64,000 nucleotides of DNA, from NCBI RefSeq assembly GCF_025151535.1, contig NZ_CP102288.1, forward strand, positions 935,501 to 999,500, read 5' to 3'. The notes under the pieces were generated by a model, which was not told the DNA's origin, made no database searches, and worked only from the letters and a program-made list of their open reading frames with translations. Positions within the stretch are counted from its first letter, which is position 1. Every line of letters begins with the position of its first letter. The DNA is from Segatella copri DSM 18205. Its GTDB lineage: Bacteria > Bacteroidota > Bacteroidia > Bacteroidales > Bacteroidaceae. Positions 39,415-49,060 of this stretch are shown here, piece after piece. Made by a program: the position numbers and the translations under genes.

Positions 39415-42015
39415 ATGAAACATATAGGTTGGTTTATTATTATATGGGCAATGCTTCTGGGCTTCAGTTTGCAGCTGAAAGCCCAGCATATCAGTGTGTC
39501 GGCACCAACACACGTGGCGGCGGGAGAAAACTTCCGTGTGGCCTATACCATCAATACACGTGATGTAGAGGAATTCCGCCTGGGCGGAGTAGGAGAAGGA
39601 CTTGAGGTAATCGCAGGTCCTTACACCTCATCGCAGTCCAGTTATCAGATGATCAATGGCCATACTTCCTCTTCATCGTCGGTAACCATTACCTATACGC
39701 TCTACGCAGCTAAGAACGGAACCTTTGGCATTGGTGCCTCTCATGCCATCGTAAATGGTAAGAAACTCTCTTCTCATCCGGTTAAGATTACGGTTTCTGG
39801 CCATGCTGCACGCAACAACGGTGCACCTTCCATGCACGGACAGAATGATTATAATGAACCACGCATGCGAACTGCCGGATCAAGAATATCAGGCAGCGAC
39901 CTCTTCATCAAGGTTACAGCCAACAAGCGACGTGTTCACGAACAGGAACCGGTGCTCCTTACTTATAAGGTTTACACGCAGGTAGACCTTACCCAGCTGG
40001 AAGGTAAGATGCCTGACCTGAAGGGATTCCACAACCAGGAAGTTCCGCTGCCTCAGCAGAAGACCTTCCATACTGAAACCGTAAACGGCCGACCTTACCG
40101 ATGCGTTACATGGAGCCAGTATGTCATGTATCCGCAGATGACGGGAAGCCTCACCATTCCAGCCATTACCTTCAAGGGAATCGTGGTTCAGCAGAACAGA
40201 AACGTTGACCCGATGGAAGCTTTCTTCAATGGCGGTTCTGGCTATGTTGAAGTAAAGAAAGATATTATAGCACCTAGTGTGAAAATTCAGGTTGATCCAT
40301 TGCCTCAGCGCCCTGCCAACTTCTCGGGCGGTGTAGGTAAATTCAATATTACTGCTTCCATCGACAAGAAGGAAGTGAAGGCTGGCGAACCAATCACCAT
40401 CCGTGTGGTGGTAGGAGGTATCGGAAACCTGAAGTTGCTCAAGCAGCCTGTCATTACCTTCCCTAAGGATTTTGACAAGTACGATGCGAAGGTGACAGAC
40501 AAGACCCGCCTTACAGCCAATGGCGTAGAAGGCAATATGATTTATGACTTCCTGGCTGTGCCTCGTAATCAGGGAAATTATACCATTCCTGCGGTAGAAT
40601 TCACCTATTATGATACTTCGGCTAACAAGTATAAGACAATTAAGACCCAGCCGTTTACGCTGAATGTAGAGAAGGGCGATGGAACTTCAGACAATGAAAC
40701 ATCAGATTTCAGCAACAGGGATAAGGACATTCACGCGCTGAAACTGGGCAAGTCTAAGCTCCATGATATTGACGATATGTTCTACGGAAGCTTCGGCTAC
40801 TGGACCAGTCTGCTGGTTCCATTGGCAGCCTTCTTTGCCCTGCTCATTGTTTTCCGCCACCGTGCTCTCGAGAATGCCGACCTGGTAAAGGTCCGTTCCA
40901 ACAAGGCAAACAAGATAGCAACCAAGCGCCTGAAGAAGGCTCATCTGCTGATGCTCGGTGGCAAGCAGGAAGAATTCTATGATGAAGTGCTCCGTGCTTT
41001 GTGGGGCTATGTAAGCTACAAGCTCAACATGCCTGCCGAAAAGCTCTCACGTGAAAACATTCAGGCTATGCTCGAAAAACATTGTGTAGAGGAGAGAACT
41101 ATCGAGAAGTTTACAACTGCGCTCGATGAATGTGAGTTTGAACGCTATGCGCCGGGCGACCCTGCCGGCAATATGAACCGTACATTCGAATCAGCAATGA
41201 CTGCTATTATGGATATAGAAAATGCTATCAATGCAACGCGTAAGCAGCGCAAGAAGAGTGTAACCGGATATTCGTTCGTCATGATGATCATGGTAATGTT
41301 GGGCTGCTCGGTTTCTGCAGGCGCTGTAACCAAGAACAATGCTGATACGGAATATCAGAAAGGTAACTATCAGCAAGCCATACGCGACTATGAGGAAATA
41401 TTGAACAACTATGGTGTTTCTGCCGAAGTTTACTATAACTTGGGCAATGCTTATTACCGTACAGACAATATTACCAAGGCTGTACTCAATTATGAGCGTG
41501 CCCATCTGCTCTCGCCAGGCGATGAAGACATCAGCTTCAACCTGCAGTTTGCACGTAGCAAGACCATCGATAAGATTACTCCGGAAAGCGAGATGTTCTT
41601 CGTAACCTGGTGGAAGGCGCTGGTTAACCTTACGAGTGTTGACTGTTGGGCTAAGACAGGCATCATAGCTATCATCATGGCGCTGGTTCTGGTTTTGGTT
41701 TATCTCTTCGGTTCGCATATCGTTTTGCGCAAGATTGGTTTCTTCGGTGGAATCTTCTTCGTGGCAGTCTTCCTGCTGAGCAATCTCTTTGCTTACCAGC
41801 AGCGGCAGATGCTCATCAACCGTACGGGAGCCATCATCATCGCTCCTTCTGTCAATGTGAAGAAGACTCCAGCCAAGACGAGCGTTGACCTCTTCCTGCT
41901 GCATGAAGGAACCCGCGTTGACATTACCGATAAGGCGATGAAAGGCTGGCGTGAAATCAAGGTAGGAGACGGCAGAGAAGGCTGGATTGAAACCAAGGCA
42001 ATTGAGGAAATCTGA
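39415..42015 (+). CDS. BatD-BatE fusion protein
   Basis: 866 residues combining what are two genes in Bacteroides. Residues 1 to about 605 are BatD-like: a signal peptide, several beta-sandwich domains (VAAGENFRVAYTINTRD, GEPITIRVVVGG) and a membrane helix near 463-480 with a cytosolic helical part. Near residue 620 a second signal-like segment (FVMMIMVMLGCSVSAGA) begins a BatE-like half. This has a TPR (EVYYNLGNAYYRTDNITKAV), two membrane helices (about 757-775 and 783-801) and a C-terminal SH3-like domain (SVNVKKTPAKTS ... GREGWIETKAIEEI). The join is continuous in frame without stops. Confidence 0.85.
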   Translation: MKHIGWFIIIWAMLLGFSLQLKAQHISVSAPTHVAAGENFRVAYTINTRDVEEFRLGGVGEGLEVIAGPYTSSQSSYQMINGHTSSSSSVTITYTLYAAKNGTFGIGASHAIVNGKKLSSHPVKITVSGHAARNNGAPSMHGQNDYNEPRMRTAGSRISGSDLFIKVTANKRRVHEQEPVLLTYKVYTQVDLTQLEGKMPDLKGFHNQEVPLPQQKTFHTETVNGRPYRCVTWSQYVMYPQMTGSLTIPAITFKGIVVQQNRNVDPMEAFFNGGSGYVEVKKDIIAPSVKIQVDPLPQRPANFSGGVGKFNITASIDKKEVKAGEPITIRVVVGGIGNLKLLKQPVITFPKDFDKYDAKVTDKTRLTANGVEGNMIYDFLAVPRNQGNYTIPAVEFTYYDTSANKYKTIKTQPFTLNVEKGDGTSDNETSDFSNRDKDIHALKLGKSKLHDIDDMFYGSFGYWTSLLVPLAAFFALLIVFRHRALENADLVKVRSNKANKIATKRLKKAHLLMLGGKQEEFYDEVLRALWGYVSYKLNMPAEKLSRENIQAMLEKHCVEERTIEKFTTALDECEFERYAPGDPAGNMNRTFESAMTAIMDIENAINATRKQRKKSVTGYSFVMMIMVMLGCSVSAGAVTKNNADTEYQKGNYQQAIRDYEEILNNYGVSAEVYYNLGNAYYRTDNITKAVLNYERAHLLSPGDEDISFNLQFARSKTIDKITPESEMFFVTWWKALVNLTSVDCWAKTGIIAIIMALVLVLVYLFGSHIVLRKIGFFGGIFFVAVFLLSNLFAYQQRQMLINRTGAIIIAPSVNVKKTPAKTSVDLFLLHEGTRVDITDKAMKGWREIKVGDGREGWIETKAIEEI

Positions 42016-42045
42016 TTAAGATAAAATCTGACTAATATAAAGAGA

Positions 42046-42750
42046 ATGGATTTTAGTAGGATACAAGATTTTGACATGCAGCTGTTGCATGTGTTTAACG
42101 GCAGCGAGAATGTCTGGCTCGATCAGATGGCGATGGCGCTTACGTCGGGCTGGACATGGATTCCGCTTTATATCGTCCTCTTCGTTGTTGTGATAAGAAA
42201 CAACGAGATGATGGGCCAGATTGCTCTCGTGGTTGGAGGAGCGGTGCTCTGCATCTTTCTGGCTGATGGACTGGTGGATGGAATCATCAAACCGCTGGCT
42301 GAAAGATGCAGACCTTCCAGCGACCCGATGTTCAAGTATACGGTTCAGGTGGTTGACAATATGCGCCTCAAGAGTTTCAGCTTCTGTTCGGCTCATGCGG
42401 CCAATACGCTTTCTATAGCCATCTTCTTCTCGTTGCTTATCCGCAGCAAACTGGTTACGTGGACCCTGTTATTATGGTCGCTCGTAAACTGTTGGACCCG
42501 TCTTTACCTGGGTGTTCATTATCCGGTCGACATTCTTTGCGGTCTGGCTATCGGAGCTGTGGTGGGAGTTGTCGTTTATCTTATCTACATCAGGATGTAT
42601 TACCGCATCTCCCCAAAGATTAAGTATATTTCCAACCAGTATACGAGTACGGGTTACGACTATGATGATGTAGATAAAATCATGACCGTAGTGATATTTA
42701 CCCTTATCATGGTTGTGTTTTATGCCACCTGCCAGATGGCTCATCTTTAG
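42046..42750 (+). CDS. PAP2-family membrane phosphatase
   Basis: 234 residues, about five to six membrane helices, with all three parts of the PAP2 phosphatase site: KPLAERCRPS (near residue 85), SFCSAHAANTLS (near 112) and RLYLGVHYPVD (near 150). Such enzymes dephosphorylate undecaprenyl diphosphate or lipid A/phosphatidyl phosphates. Which one applies here is not readable. It follows the BatDE gene by 30 bp and precedes queA by 47 bp. Confidence 0.87.
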   Translation: MDFSRIQDFDMQLLHVFNGSENVWLDQMAMALTSGWTWIPLYIVLFVVVIRNNEMMGQIALVVGGAVLCIFLADGLVDGIIKPLAERCRPSSDPMFKYTVQVVDNMRLKSFSFCSAHAANTLSIAIFFSLLIRSKLVTWTLLLWSLVNCWTRLYLGVHYPVDILCGLAIGAVVGVVVYLIYIRMYYRISPKIKYISNQYTSTGYDYDDVDKIMTVVIFTLIMVVFYATCQMAHL

Positions 42751-42797
42751 TACAGAAATAAAAGTTTAAAATAGAAAGTTCACAAGTAAAATAAATA

Positions 42798-44072
42798 ATG
42801 GATACAAAACACATTAAAATTAGTGATTATAACTATGATTTACCGGATGAGCGCATCGCAAAATTCCCTATCGCCCAGCGCGACCACAGCAAACTGCTGG
42901 TCTATAAGCACGGCGAGGTAAGCGATGATGTTTTCCATCATCTTCCCACATATCTCCCTCAAGGAGCCTTGATGATATTCAACAATACCAAGGTGATACA
43001 AGCGCGTCTGCACTTCCGCAAGGAAACAGGTGCGCTTATTGAGGTTTTCTTGATGGAGCCTGCAGAACCTACTGATTATGAACTCATGTTCCAGACCACC
43101 GGACATTGTTCCTGGCTCTGCATGATCGGTAATCTGAAGAAATGGAAAGAGGGCAGCCTGAAGCGTGATTTCGAAATCAAGGGCCACAAGCTTACGCTCA
43201 GCGCTACCATGCGACGCGGAGATGCTCTCGGTTCTGAGGCGCAGAAAATGGTTGCCAAAGGCGGAGGAACCAACTATTGGGTTGATTTTGATTGGGACAA
43301 CGACAAGGTGTCTTTCGCTGAGATTCTCGAAGCAGTAGGTGAGTTGCCTATTCCTCCATATCTCAACCGCAAGACTGAGGAGAGTGACAAGACCACCTAT
43401 CAGACGGTTTATTCTAAAGTCAAGGGAAGTGTGGCTGCTCCAACTGCCGGACTCCATTTTACCGATGCGGTTCTCAAGGATCTTGATGCGCATGGAATCG
43501 ACCGCGAAGAAGTAACCCTGCATGTAGGAGCCGGCACTTTCAAACCGGTGAAGAGTCTTGAAATCGAAGGTCATCAGATGCACACGGAATACATTGTTGT
43601 TCATCGCCGCAGTCTGGAAAAACTCATCAAGCACGAGTGCCGGGTCATTGCCGTAGGAACCACCAGCGTCCGTACCATAGAGAGTCTCTATTACATGGGC
43701 GTTCATCTGCTGAAGCATCCTGAGGCAAATGAAGAAGATCTGCATGTAAACCAGTGGGATCCTTACGAGCTTTCTGAAGATGGCAATCTGGTAGATGGAA
43801 TTACTCCGATGCAGGCTATCCAGGCAATCATCGATTATCTGGACCGCAACGGCTTGGAGGCTCTCCATTCCAGCACGCAGATTATCATTGCTCCTGGATA
43901 TCAGTATAAGATTGTGAAGATGCTGGTCACCAATTTCCATCAGCCTCAGAGTACGCTCCTGCTCCTGGTGAGTGCTTTCCTCAAGGGCGACTGGAAGAAG
44001 GTTTACGATTATGCTCTTTCGCATGATTTCCGTTTCCTGAGCTATGGAGATTCATCCCTGCTCATTCCGTAA
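42798..44072 (+). CDS. queA: tRNA preQ1 ribosyltransferase-isomerase QueA
   Basis: Transfers the ribosyl part of S-adenosylmethionine to preQ1 in tRNA to make epoxyqueuosine. Family motifs are YDLPDERIAKFPIAQRDHSK, FNNTKVIQARL, GSVAAPTAGLHFT, VTLHVGAGTFKPV and FHQPQSTLLLLVSAF. At 424 residues it is longer than the E. coli enzyme of about 356, with an insertion after the TSVRTIESL motif (about residues 294-330), a form I associate with Bacteroidota. Confidence 0.94.
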   Translation: MDTKHIKISDYNYDLPDERIAKFPIAQRDHSKLLVYKHGEVSDDVFHHLPTYLPQGALMIFNNTKVIQARLHFRKETGALIEVFLMEPAEPTDYELMFQTTGHCSWLCMIGNLKKWKEGSLKRDFEIKGHKLTLSATMRRGDALGSEAQKMVAKGGGTNYWVDFDWDNDKVSFAEILEAVGELPIPPYLNRKTEESDKTTYQTVYSKVKGSVAAPTAGLHFTDAVLKDLDAHGIDREEVTLHVGAGTFKPVKSLEIEGHQMHTEYIVVHRRSLEKLIKHECRVIAVGTTSVRTIESLYYMGVHLLKHPEANEEDLHVNQWDPYELSEDGNLVDGITPMQAIQAIIDYLDRNGLEALHSSTQIIIAPGYQYKIVKMLVTNFHQPQSTLLLLVSAFLKGDWKKVYDYALSHDFRFLSYGDSSLLIP

Positions 44073-44114
44073 AAGGAGTTAGGAAAACTATAAATTATTA
44101 ATTGTAAATTATAA

Positions 44115-44288
44115 ACTGAACTTTCGCATATCAGGAAGTTAAAGGAGTTAAGGAAGTTAAGGAGTTAAGACTTATGTCTTGCTGCTTAAAAAACTACGCC
44201 AAAAAGACTGTTGTCTTAACTCCTCAGCGACCGTAGGGAGCGATAACTCCTTTAACTCCTTTAACTTCTGAGCTTGCGAAACTTGAAT
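44115..44288. repeat. Second repeat family, copy 2
   Basis: Nearly identical to 38456-38619, with the same ends and inner inverted arms plus one extra CTCCTTTAA unit on the right side. It lies between queA and the ABC-F gene. Confidence 0.9.
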
Positions 44289-44301
44289 AAATTAAAAATA
44301 G

Positions 44302-46284
44302 ATGATTTCAGTAGAAGGACTGAAAGTAGAGTTTGGCGTCAAGCCTCTCTTTCATGATGTAAGTTTCGTCATCAACGACCGCGACCGCATTGCCCTGGTG
44401 GGTAAGAATGGTGCCGGAAAATCTACGATGCTCAAGATTCTCTGCGGTTTGCAGAAACCTACTGCTGGCGTTGTGGCTATTCCTAACGAAACCACTATCG
44501 GCTATCTACCACAGGTGATGAAACTGCAGGACGATACGACCGTGAAAGAGGAAACCCGCAAGGCTTTCGCCCATAATACCGAGATGAAGGCGCGTCTGGA
44601 CAAGATGCAGCAGGAAATGGCCGACCGCACCGACTATGAGAGCGAAAGCTATGCTCAGCTCGTAGAGCAGTTTACTCAGGAACATGAACGCTACATGATG
44701 ATGGGTGGCGAAAACTATGAGGCTGAGATAGAGCGCACCTTGAGCGGTCTTGGCTTTACGCGCGATGATTTCGAGCGCCCAACCAAGGAGTTCTCTGGTG
44801 GTTGGCGAATGCGTATCGAACTTGCCAAGATTCTGTTGCAGAAGCCTGATGTACTGCTTCTCGATGAGCCTACCAACCACCTTGATATTGAAAGTATCCA
44901 GTGGTTGGAGCAGTTCCTGGCGCAGAGTGCCAAGGCTGTGGTTCTGGTGAGCCACGACCGTGCTTTCATCAACAATGTAACTAACCGTACCCTCGAAATT
45001 ACTTGCGGAAGGGTAGAAGACTATAAGGTGAAATACGATGAGTATGTGGTGTTGCGTGCTGAACGCCGCGAGCAGCAGCTCCGTGCTTACGAAAACCAGC
45101 AGAAGGAAATTGCCGACATCAAGGATTTCATCGAGCGGTTCCGCTACAAGCCTACCAAGGCGGTTCAGGTGCAGAGCAGAATCAAGCAGCTCGAGAAAAT
45201 CGTGCCTATCGAGGTGGATGAGGTTGACAACAAACAGATGCACCTCAAATTCCCTCCTTGTCTCAGGAGTGGCGATTATCCTATCATCTGTGATGAGGTG
45301 CGCAAAGATTACGGTGCACACACCGTCTTCGACCATGTTACCTTTACCATCAAGCGTGGCGAGAAGGTGGCTTTCGTGGGTAAGAACGGCGAGGGTAAGT
45401 CTACCCTGGTAAAATGTATCATGGGTGAGATTCCTTTCACCGGAACTCTCAAGATTGGTCATAATGTGCAGATTGGTTATTTCGCCCAGAATCAGGCGCA
45501 GCTCTTGGATGAGAATCTTACCATCTTCCAGACTATCGACAATGTGGCAACAGGCGAAATGCGTCTGAAGGTGAACGATCTCCTGGGCGCCTTCATGTTT
45601 GGCGGCGAGACTTCTGAGAAGTTTGTCAAGGTTCTGAGTGGAGGCGAACGCAGCCGACTGGCTATGATCAAGCTCCTGCTCGAACCGGTGAATCTCCTCA
45701 TTCTCGATGAGCCTACCAATCACCTCGACATGCAGTCGAAGGATGTGCTGAAAGAAGCCATCAAGGCTTTCGATGGAACAGCCATCATCGTGAGCCACGA
45801 CCGTGAATTCCTCGATGGTCTGGTAGATAAGGTCTATGAGTTTGGTGGCGGCAAGGTTCGTGAGCATCTTGGTGGTATTTACGATTATCTCCGTGCCCAT
45901 AATGCCGAGAACATCAATCAGGCTCTTGCCAACCAGAACATGGCTTCTGCCGGTTCGCCTTCTGCCAATACTTCCGGCTCTTCTGTCGCATCAGGTTCTA
46001 CAGCCGACAGTCTTGCCTCTGCCACATCCGGCAAGCAGAGCTACGCTGAACATAAGGAACAGCAGAAGAAGATCCGCAAGGCTGAGAAAGCCGTGAAGGA
46101 ATGTGAGGCGAAGATAGAGAAGCTGGAAGCGAGAAAGAAGGAGATTGATGAACTCCTGATGAAACCGGAAAATGCAACCAACATGGAACTCGTGACCGAA
46201 TACACCGAACTCATGAAGAGTCTCGATGAGGAGAACGAGCGCTGGATGCTCCTTTCGGAAGAACTGGAAGAAGTTTCGAAATAA
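44302..46284 (+). CDS. ABC-F family ATPase
   Basis: 660 residues with two ABC domains in one soluble chain: Walker A GKNGAGKS and GKNGEGKS, signatures FSGGWRMR and LSGGERSR, and Walker B LLLDEPTNHLD and LILDEPTNHLD, the hallmark of ABC-F. The interdomain linker carries the basic RFRYKPTKAVQVQSRIKQLE. A Ser/Ala-rich spacer leads into a C-terminal coiled coil (about residues 585-660). ABC-F proteins act on ribosomes as translation factors or in antibiotic protection; the subfamily is not assigned. A truncated paralogue lies at 48506-48726. Confidence 0.92.
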   Translation: MISVEGLKVEFGVKPLFHDVSFVINDRDRIALVGKNGAGKSTMLKILCGLQKPTAGVVAIPNETTIGYLPQVMKLQDDTTVKEETRKAFAHNTEMKARLDKMQQEMADRTDYESESYAQLVEQFTQEHERYMMMGGENYEAEIERTLSGLGFTRDDFERPTKEFSGGWRMRIELAKILLQKPDVLLLDEPTNHLDIESIQWLEQFLAQSAKAVVLVSHDRAFINNVTNRTLEITCGRVEDYKVKYDEYVVLRAERREQQLRAYENQQKEIADIKDFIERFRYKPTKAVQVQSRIKQLEKIVPIEVDEVDNKQMHLKFPPCLRSGDYPIICDEVRKDYGAHTVFDHVTFTIKRGEKVAFVGKNGEGKSTLVKCIMGEIPFTGTLKIGHNVQIGYFAQNQAQLLDENLTIFQTIDNVATGEMRLKVNDLLGAFMFGGETSEKFVKVLSGGERSRLAMIKLLLEPVNLLILDEPTNHLDMQSKDVLKEAIKAFDGTAIIVSHDREFLDGLVDKVYEFGGGKVREHLGGIYDYLRAHNAENINQALANQNMASAGSPSANTSGSSVASGSTADSLASATSGKQSYAEHKEQQKKIRKAEKAVKECEAKIEKLEARKKEIDELLMKPENATNMELVTEYTELMKSLDEENERWMLLSEELEEVSK

Positions 46285-46316
46285 TTGTAACATTAATATA
46301 AAATAAAGAGAAGAAA

Positions 46317-48350
46317 ATGAAAATGAAAATGATCTTACCGATGATGCTGATCGCAGCTCTGCCATTAGGCGCTGATGCTCAGAATAAATCGGGTCTTGTC
46401 ATGAGCAATCTCGACAAGACAGTGAAGCCAGCAGACAGTTTCTATCAGTTTGCTACAGGTGGATGGCAGAAGAACAATCCTCTTCCTGCCGCTTACAGCC
46501 GTTATGGCAGTTTTGACCAGCTGGCTGAGAACAACAACAAGCGCATCAACACCATTCTTTCTGAACTCCAGAAGAAGACTTACAAGGCTGGAACCATTGA
46601 GCAGAAATTGTCTGATTTCTACAAACTCTCTATGGATGTTGACAGCCGCAACAAGGCTGGAATCGCTCCAGTAAAGCCTCTGTTGGATGAGATTGAAGCT
46701 GCCAAGACCAAGGACGAGCTTCAGAAGCTTCAGGTTAAGTATGCATGGATGGGTCTTGGTTTGGGCTATGTCTCAGGTTTCGATGCCGATGAGAAGAACG
46801 TAACCATGAACATCTACATCCTGATGCAGGGCGGTCTTACTCTCGGTGCCAAGGATTATTACCTCAACAACGATGCTGCAACTGTAGCTATCCGTGAGGC
46901 TTATAAGACTTACCTCAGCAAGATGTTCCAGCTCTATGGTTTCTCTGCTGATGAAGCTGCCAAGAAGGCTTCTGCCGTATTCCTTCACGAAACAACGCTC
47001 GCTACTTTCTCAAAGAGCCGTACCGAACTTCGTGATCCTCAGGCCAACTACAACAAGATGACCTTGGCAGAATTCAAGGAGAATTATCCTAACATTCCTC
47101 TCGAGGCACTTGCCAACGCCGAGGGAATCAAGAGCGAATATCTCAAGGAGATGATCGTAGGTCAGCCTGCTTTCTTCGCCGGTTATGACAAGGTGGCAGC
47201 TGCAGAATGTGCAGGCACATTGAAGGCTTTGATGGAGTGGGACATCATCAGTAGTTCTGCTTCTTACCTCAGCGATGAGATTCGCGAAGCCCGTTTCGAA
47301 TTCTTCGGCAAGACTATGAGTGGCCGTAAGGAGGATTATCCTCTTTGGAAGCGCGCTACTACTCAGGTAGAGGCTCAGTTGGGCGAGGCACTCGGTCGCA
47401 TCTACTGCAAGCGCTATTTCCCAGAAAGCTCTAAGAAGATGATGGAGACACTCGTGAAGAATCTTCAGATCAGTCTCGGTCAGCGTATCGATGCTCAGAC
47501 CTGGATGAGCGATGTAACAAAGAAAGCTGCTCACAACAAGCTCGACAAGTTCTATGTAAAGATTGGTTATCCTAACAAGTGGACTGATTTCAGCAAGCTC
47601 AGCATTGACCCATCTAAGAGCTATTATGAGAACGTATTGGCTTGCCGCAAGTTTGCCAACGATAAGGAGATTGCAAAGAAGGCAGGAAAGCCAGTAGATA
47701 AGGATGTGTGGTACATGACTCCTCAGACCGTGAACGCTTACTATAATCCTACTACCAATGAGATCTGCTTCCCAGCAGGTATTCTCCAGTATCCTTTCTT
47801 CGATCCTAAGGCTGATGCTGCATTCAACTATGGTGCTATCGGCGTAGTAATCGGTCATGAGATGACTCACGGATTCGATGATCAGGGTCGTCAGTATGAT
47901 GCTAGCGGTAATCTGAAGGACTGGTGGACTCCTGCTGATGCAGAAGGTTTCAACAAGCGTGCTGATATGTATGCTGATTTCTTCAGCAACATCAAGGTGT
48001 TGCCTGATCTGAATGCCAACGGCCGTTTCACCCTCGGCGAGAACCTTGCCGACCATGGTGGTTTGATGGTTTCATACAATGCCTTCAAGAATGCTACAGC
48101 CAAGAAGCCATTGAAGAACAAGGATGGTTTCACTCCTGACCAGCGTTTCTTCCTCGCCTATGCAGGTGTTTGGGGACAGAACATTACTGATAAGGAAATC
48201 CGCAACCGCGTAAAGAATGATCCTCATTCTCTCGGCAAGTGGCGTGTTGATGGTGCGCTTCCTCACATCGATGCATGGTATGAGGCATTTGGTGTAAAGC
48301 AGGGCGACAAGCTGTTCATTCCTAAGAACCAGCGCCTGGAGCTTTGGTAA
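46317..48350 (+). CDS. M13-family zinc endopeptidase PepO
   Basis: 677 residues with a signal peptide (MILPMMLIAALPLGADAQ), so it is secreted or periplasmic. The M13 (neprilysin) signature VIGHEMTHGFDDQGRQYD supplies the HExxH zinc ligands. The third ligand Glu and a conserved Asp follow in LGENLADHGGL, and VNAYYNPTTNEICFPAGILQ is the substrate-binding segment. The C-terminus ends in a short Leu-Trp, near the CxxW position of the family but without the Cys. It probably degrades small peptides. Confidence 0.93.
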   Translation: MKMKMILPMMLIAALPLGADAQNKSGLVMSNLDKTVKPADSFYQFATGGWQKNNPLPAAYSRYGSFDQLAENNNKRINTILSELQKKTYKAGTIEQKLSDFYKLSMDVDSRNKAGIAPVKPLLDEIEAAKTKDELQKLQVKYAWMGLGLGYVSGFDADEKNVTMNIYILMQGGLTLGAKDYYLNNDAATVAIREAYKTYLSKMFQLYGFSADEAAKKASAVFLHETTLATFSKSRTELRDPQANYNKMTLAEFKENYPNIPLEALANAEGIKSEYLKEMIVGQPAFFAGYDKVAAAECAGTLKALMEWDIISSSASYLSDEIREARFEFFGKTMSGRKEDYPLWKRATTQVEAQLGEALGRIYCKRYFPESSKKMMETLVKNLQISLGQRIDAQTWMSDVTKKAAHNKLDKFYVKIGYPNKWTDFSKLSIDPSKSYYENVLACRKFANDKEIAKKAGKPVDKDVWYMTPQTVNAYYNPTTNEICFPAGILQYPFFDPKADAAFNYGAIGVVIGHEMTHGFDDQGRQYDASGNLKDWWTPADAEGFNKRADMYADFFSNIKVLPDLNANGRFTLGENLADHGGLMVSYNAFKNATAKKPLKNKDGFTPDQRFFLAYAGVWGQNITDKEIRNRVKNDPHSLGKWRVDGALPHIDAWYEAFGVKQGDKLFIPKNQRLELW

Positions 48351-48417
48351 TTCCGGAAGGAAATTTTTCCGAATAGAATTTTTCGGGAATGGTTTTTCCG
48401 AATAGATAGAAAAAATA

Positions 48418-48458
48418 AAGTCCTGATGTTTCGTTTGTTTGAAACATCAGGACTTTTT
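48418..48458. terminator. Terminator after pepO
   Basis: AAAGTCCTGATGTTTC pairs with GAAACATCAGGACTTT, followed by TTTTG and preceded by an A-rich run, so usable from both sides. Confidence 0.85.
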
Positions 48459-48505
48459 GTTTTATGCTTGAAATATTTTTGATAAGAAAACAATAGAATA
48501 GGGAG

Positions 48506-48726
48506 TTATTGCTTCTTCTCCAGTTCCTGAAGATTTTCCATCTTCTTAGATTCCAGGAATTCGTAGTAGCATTTCTCACACCGGCGATGATCTTGAGCAA
48601 TGTGCTCTTTCCTGCGCCATTCTTTCCCATCAGGGCTATACGGTCCTTCTCGTTGATCTGGAAGGAAATGTCTTTGAATAGGGTGGTGCCGCCAAATTCT
48701 ACGGTCAATCCATCAACTGTAATCAT
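48506..48726 (-). pseudogene. ABC-F ATPase remnant
   Basis: The start (MITVDGLTVEFGGTTLFKDI) through Walker A GKNGAGKSTLLKIIAG matches an ABC-F N-terminus. After about 48 codons the sequence changes frame into CYYEFLESKKMENLQELEKK and a TAA, which resembles the end of an ABC-F protein. About 550 codons are missing between. The remnant still has a promoter-leader at the normal distance upstream. Confidence 0.8.
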
Positions 48727-48762
48727 ATTATTTTCTTCTTGTTCAAATTTTTGTTTCTTTAA

Positions 48763-48951
48763 GCAACTCCCCAGAATGCCCCGTTCCTGCCGTTTTCGGG
48801 GTCTTCATTGATGACCAGCGCCTGCCATCATTTATGACCTGTGTTGGTCTTAAGAGAAGACCGGAGCAAGGCACAAAAGGCTGTTCTTTCGATTGCCGGT
48901 GCAAAGATACAACATTTTTGGGCAGAATGCAAGCTTTTACCCTGACTTTCT
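48763..48951 (-). promoter_or_regulatory. Conserved 189-bp promoter-leader, copy 2
   Basis: Same length and 96% identical to 24840-25028, with TATCTTTG at 48909-48902 and the hairpin GGTCTT-CTCTT-AAGACC preserved although the loop differs. It ends 36 bp before the ATG of the ABC-F remnant. Confidence 0.75.
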
Positions 48952-49060
48952 TTCGGAGAAGTAGTGTAAGTGATTGATTGATAATGATTTCTATTGGTTT
49001 TCTAGCTGAACTTTGTTACAGAACAATCTAATGGTAAGGTGTAAGGATAAAAAGCCAGCG

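Noticed and set aside
44506..45900. Minus-strand frame of 464 codons
   Set aside because: Shadow of the ABC-F gene, whose plus-strand frame carries all ABC motifs. Codon bias in the real gene keeps the opposite frame open.
47010..48056. Minus-strand frame of 348 codons
   Set aside because: Opposite the M13 zinc-binding region of PepO; product without recognisable features.
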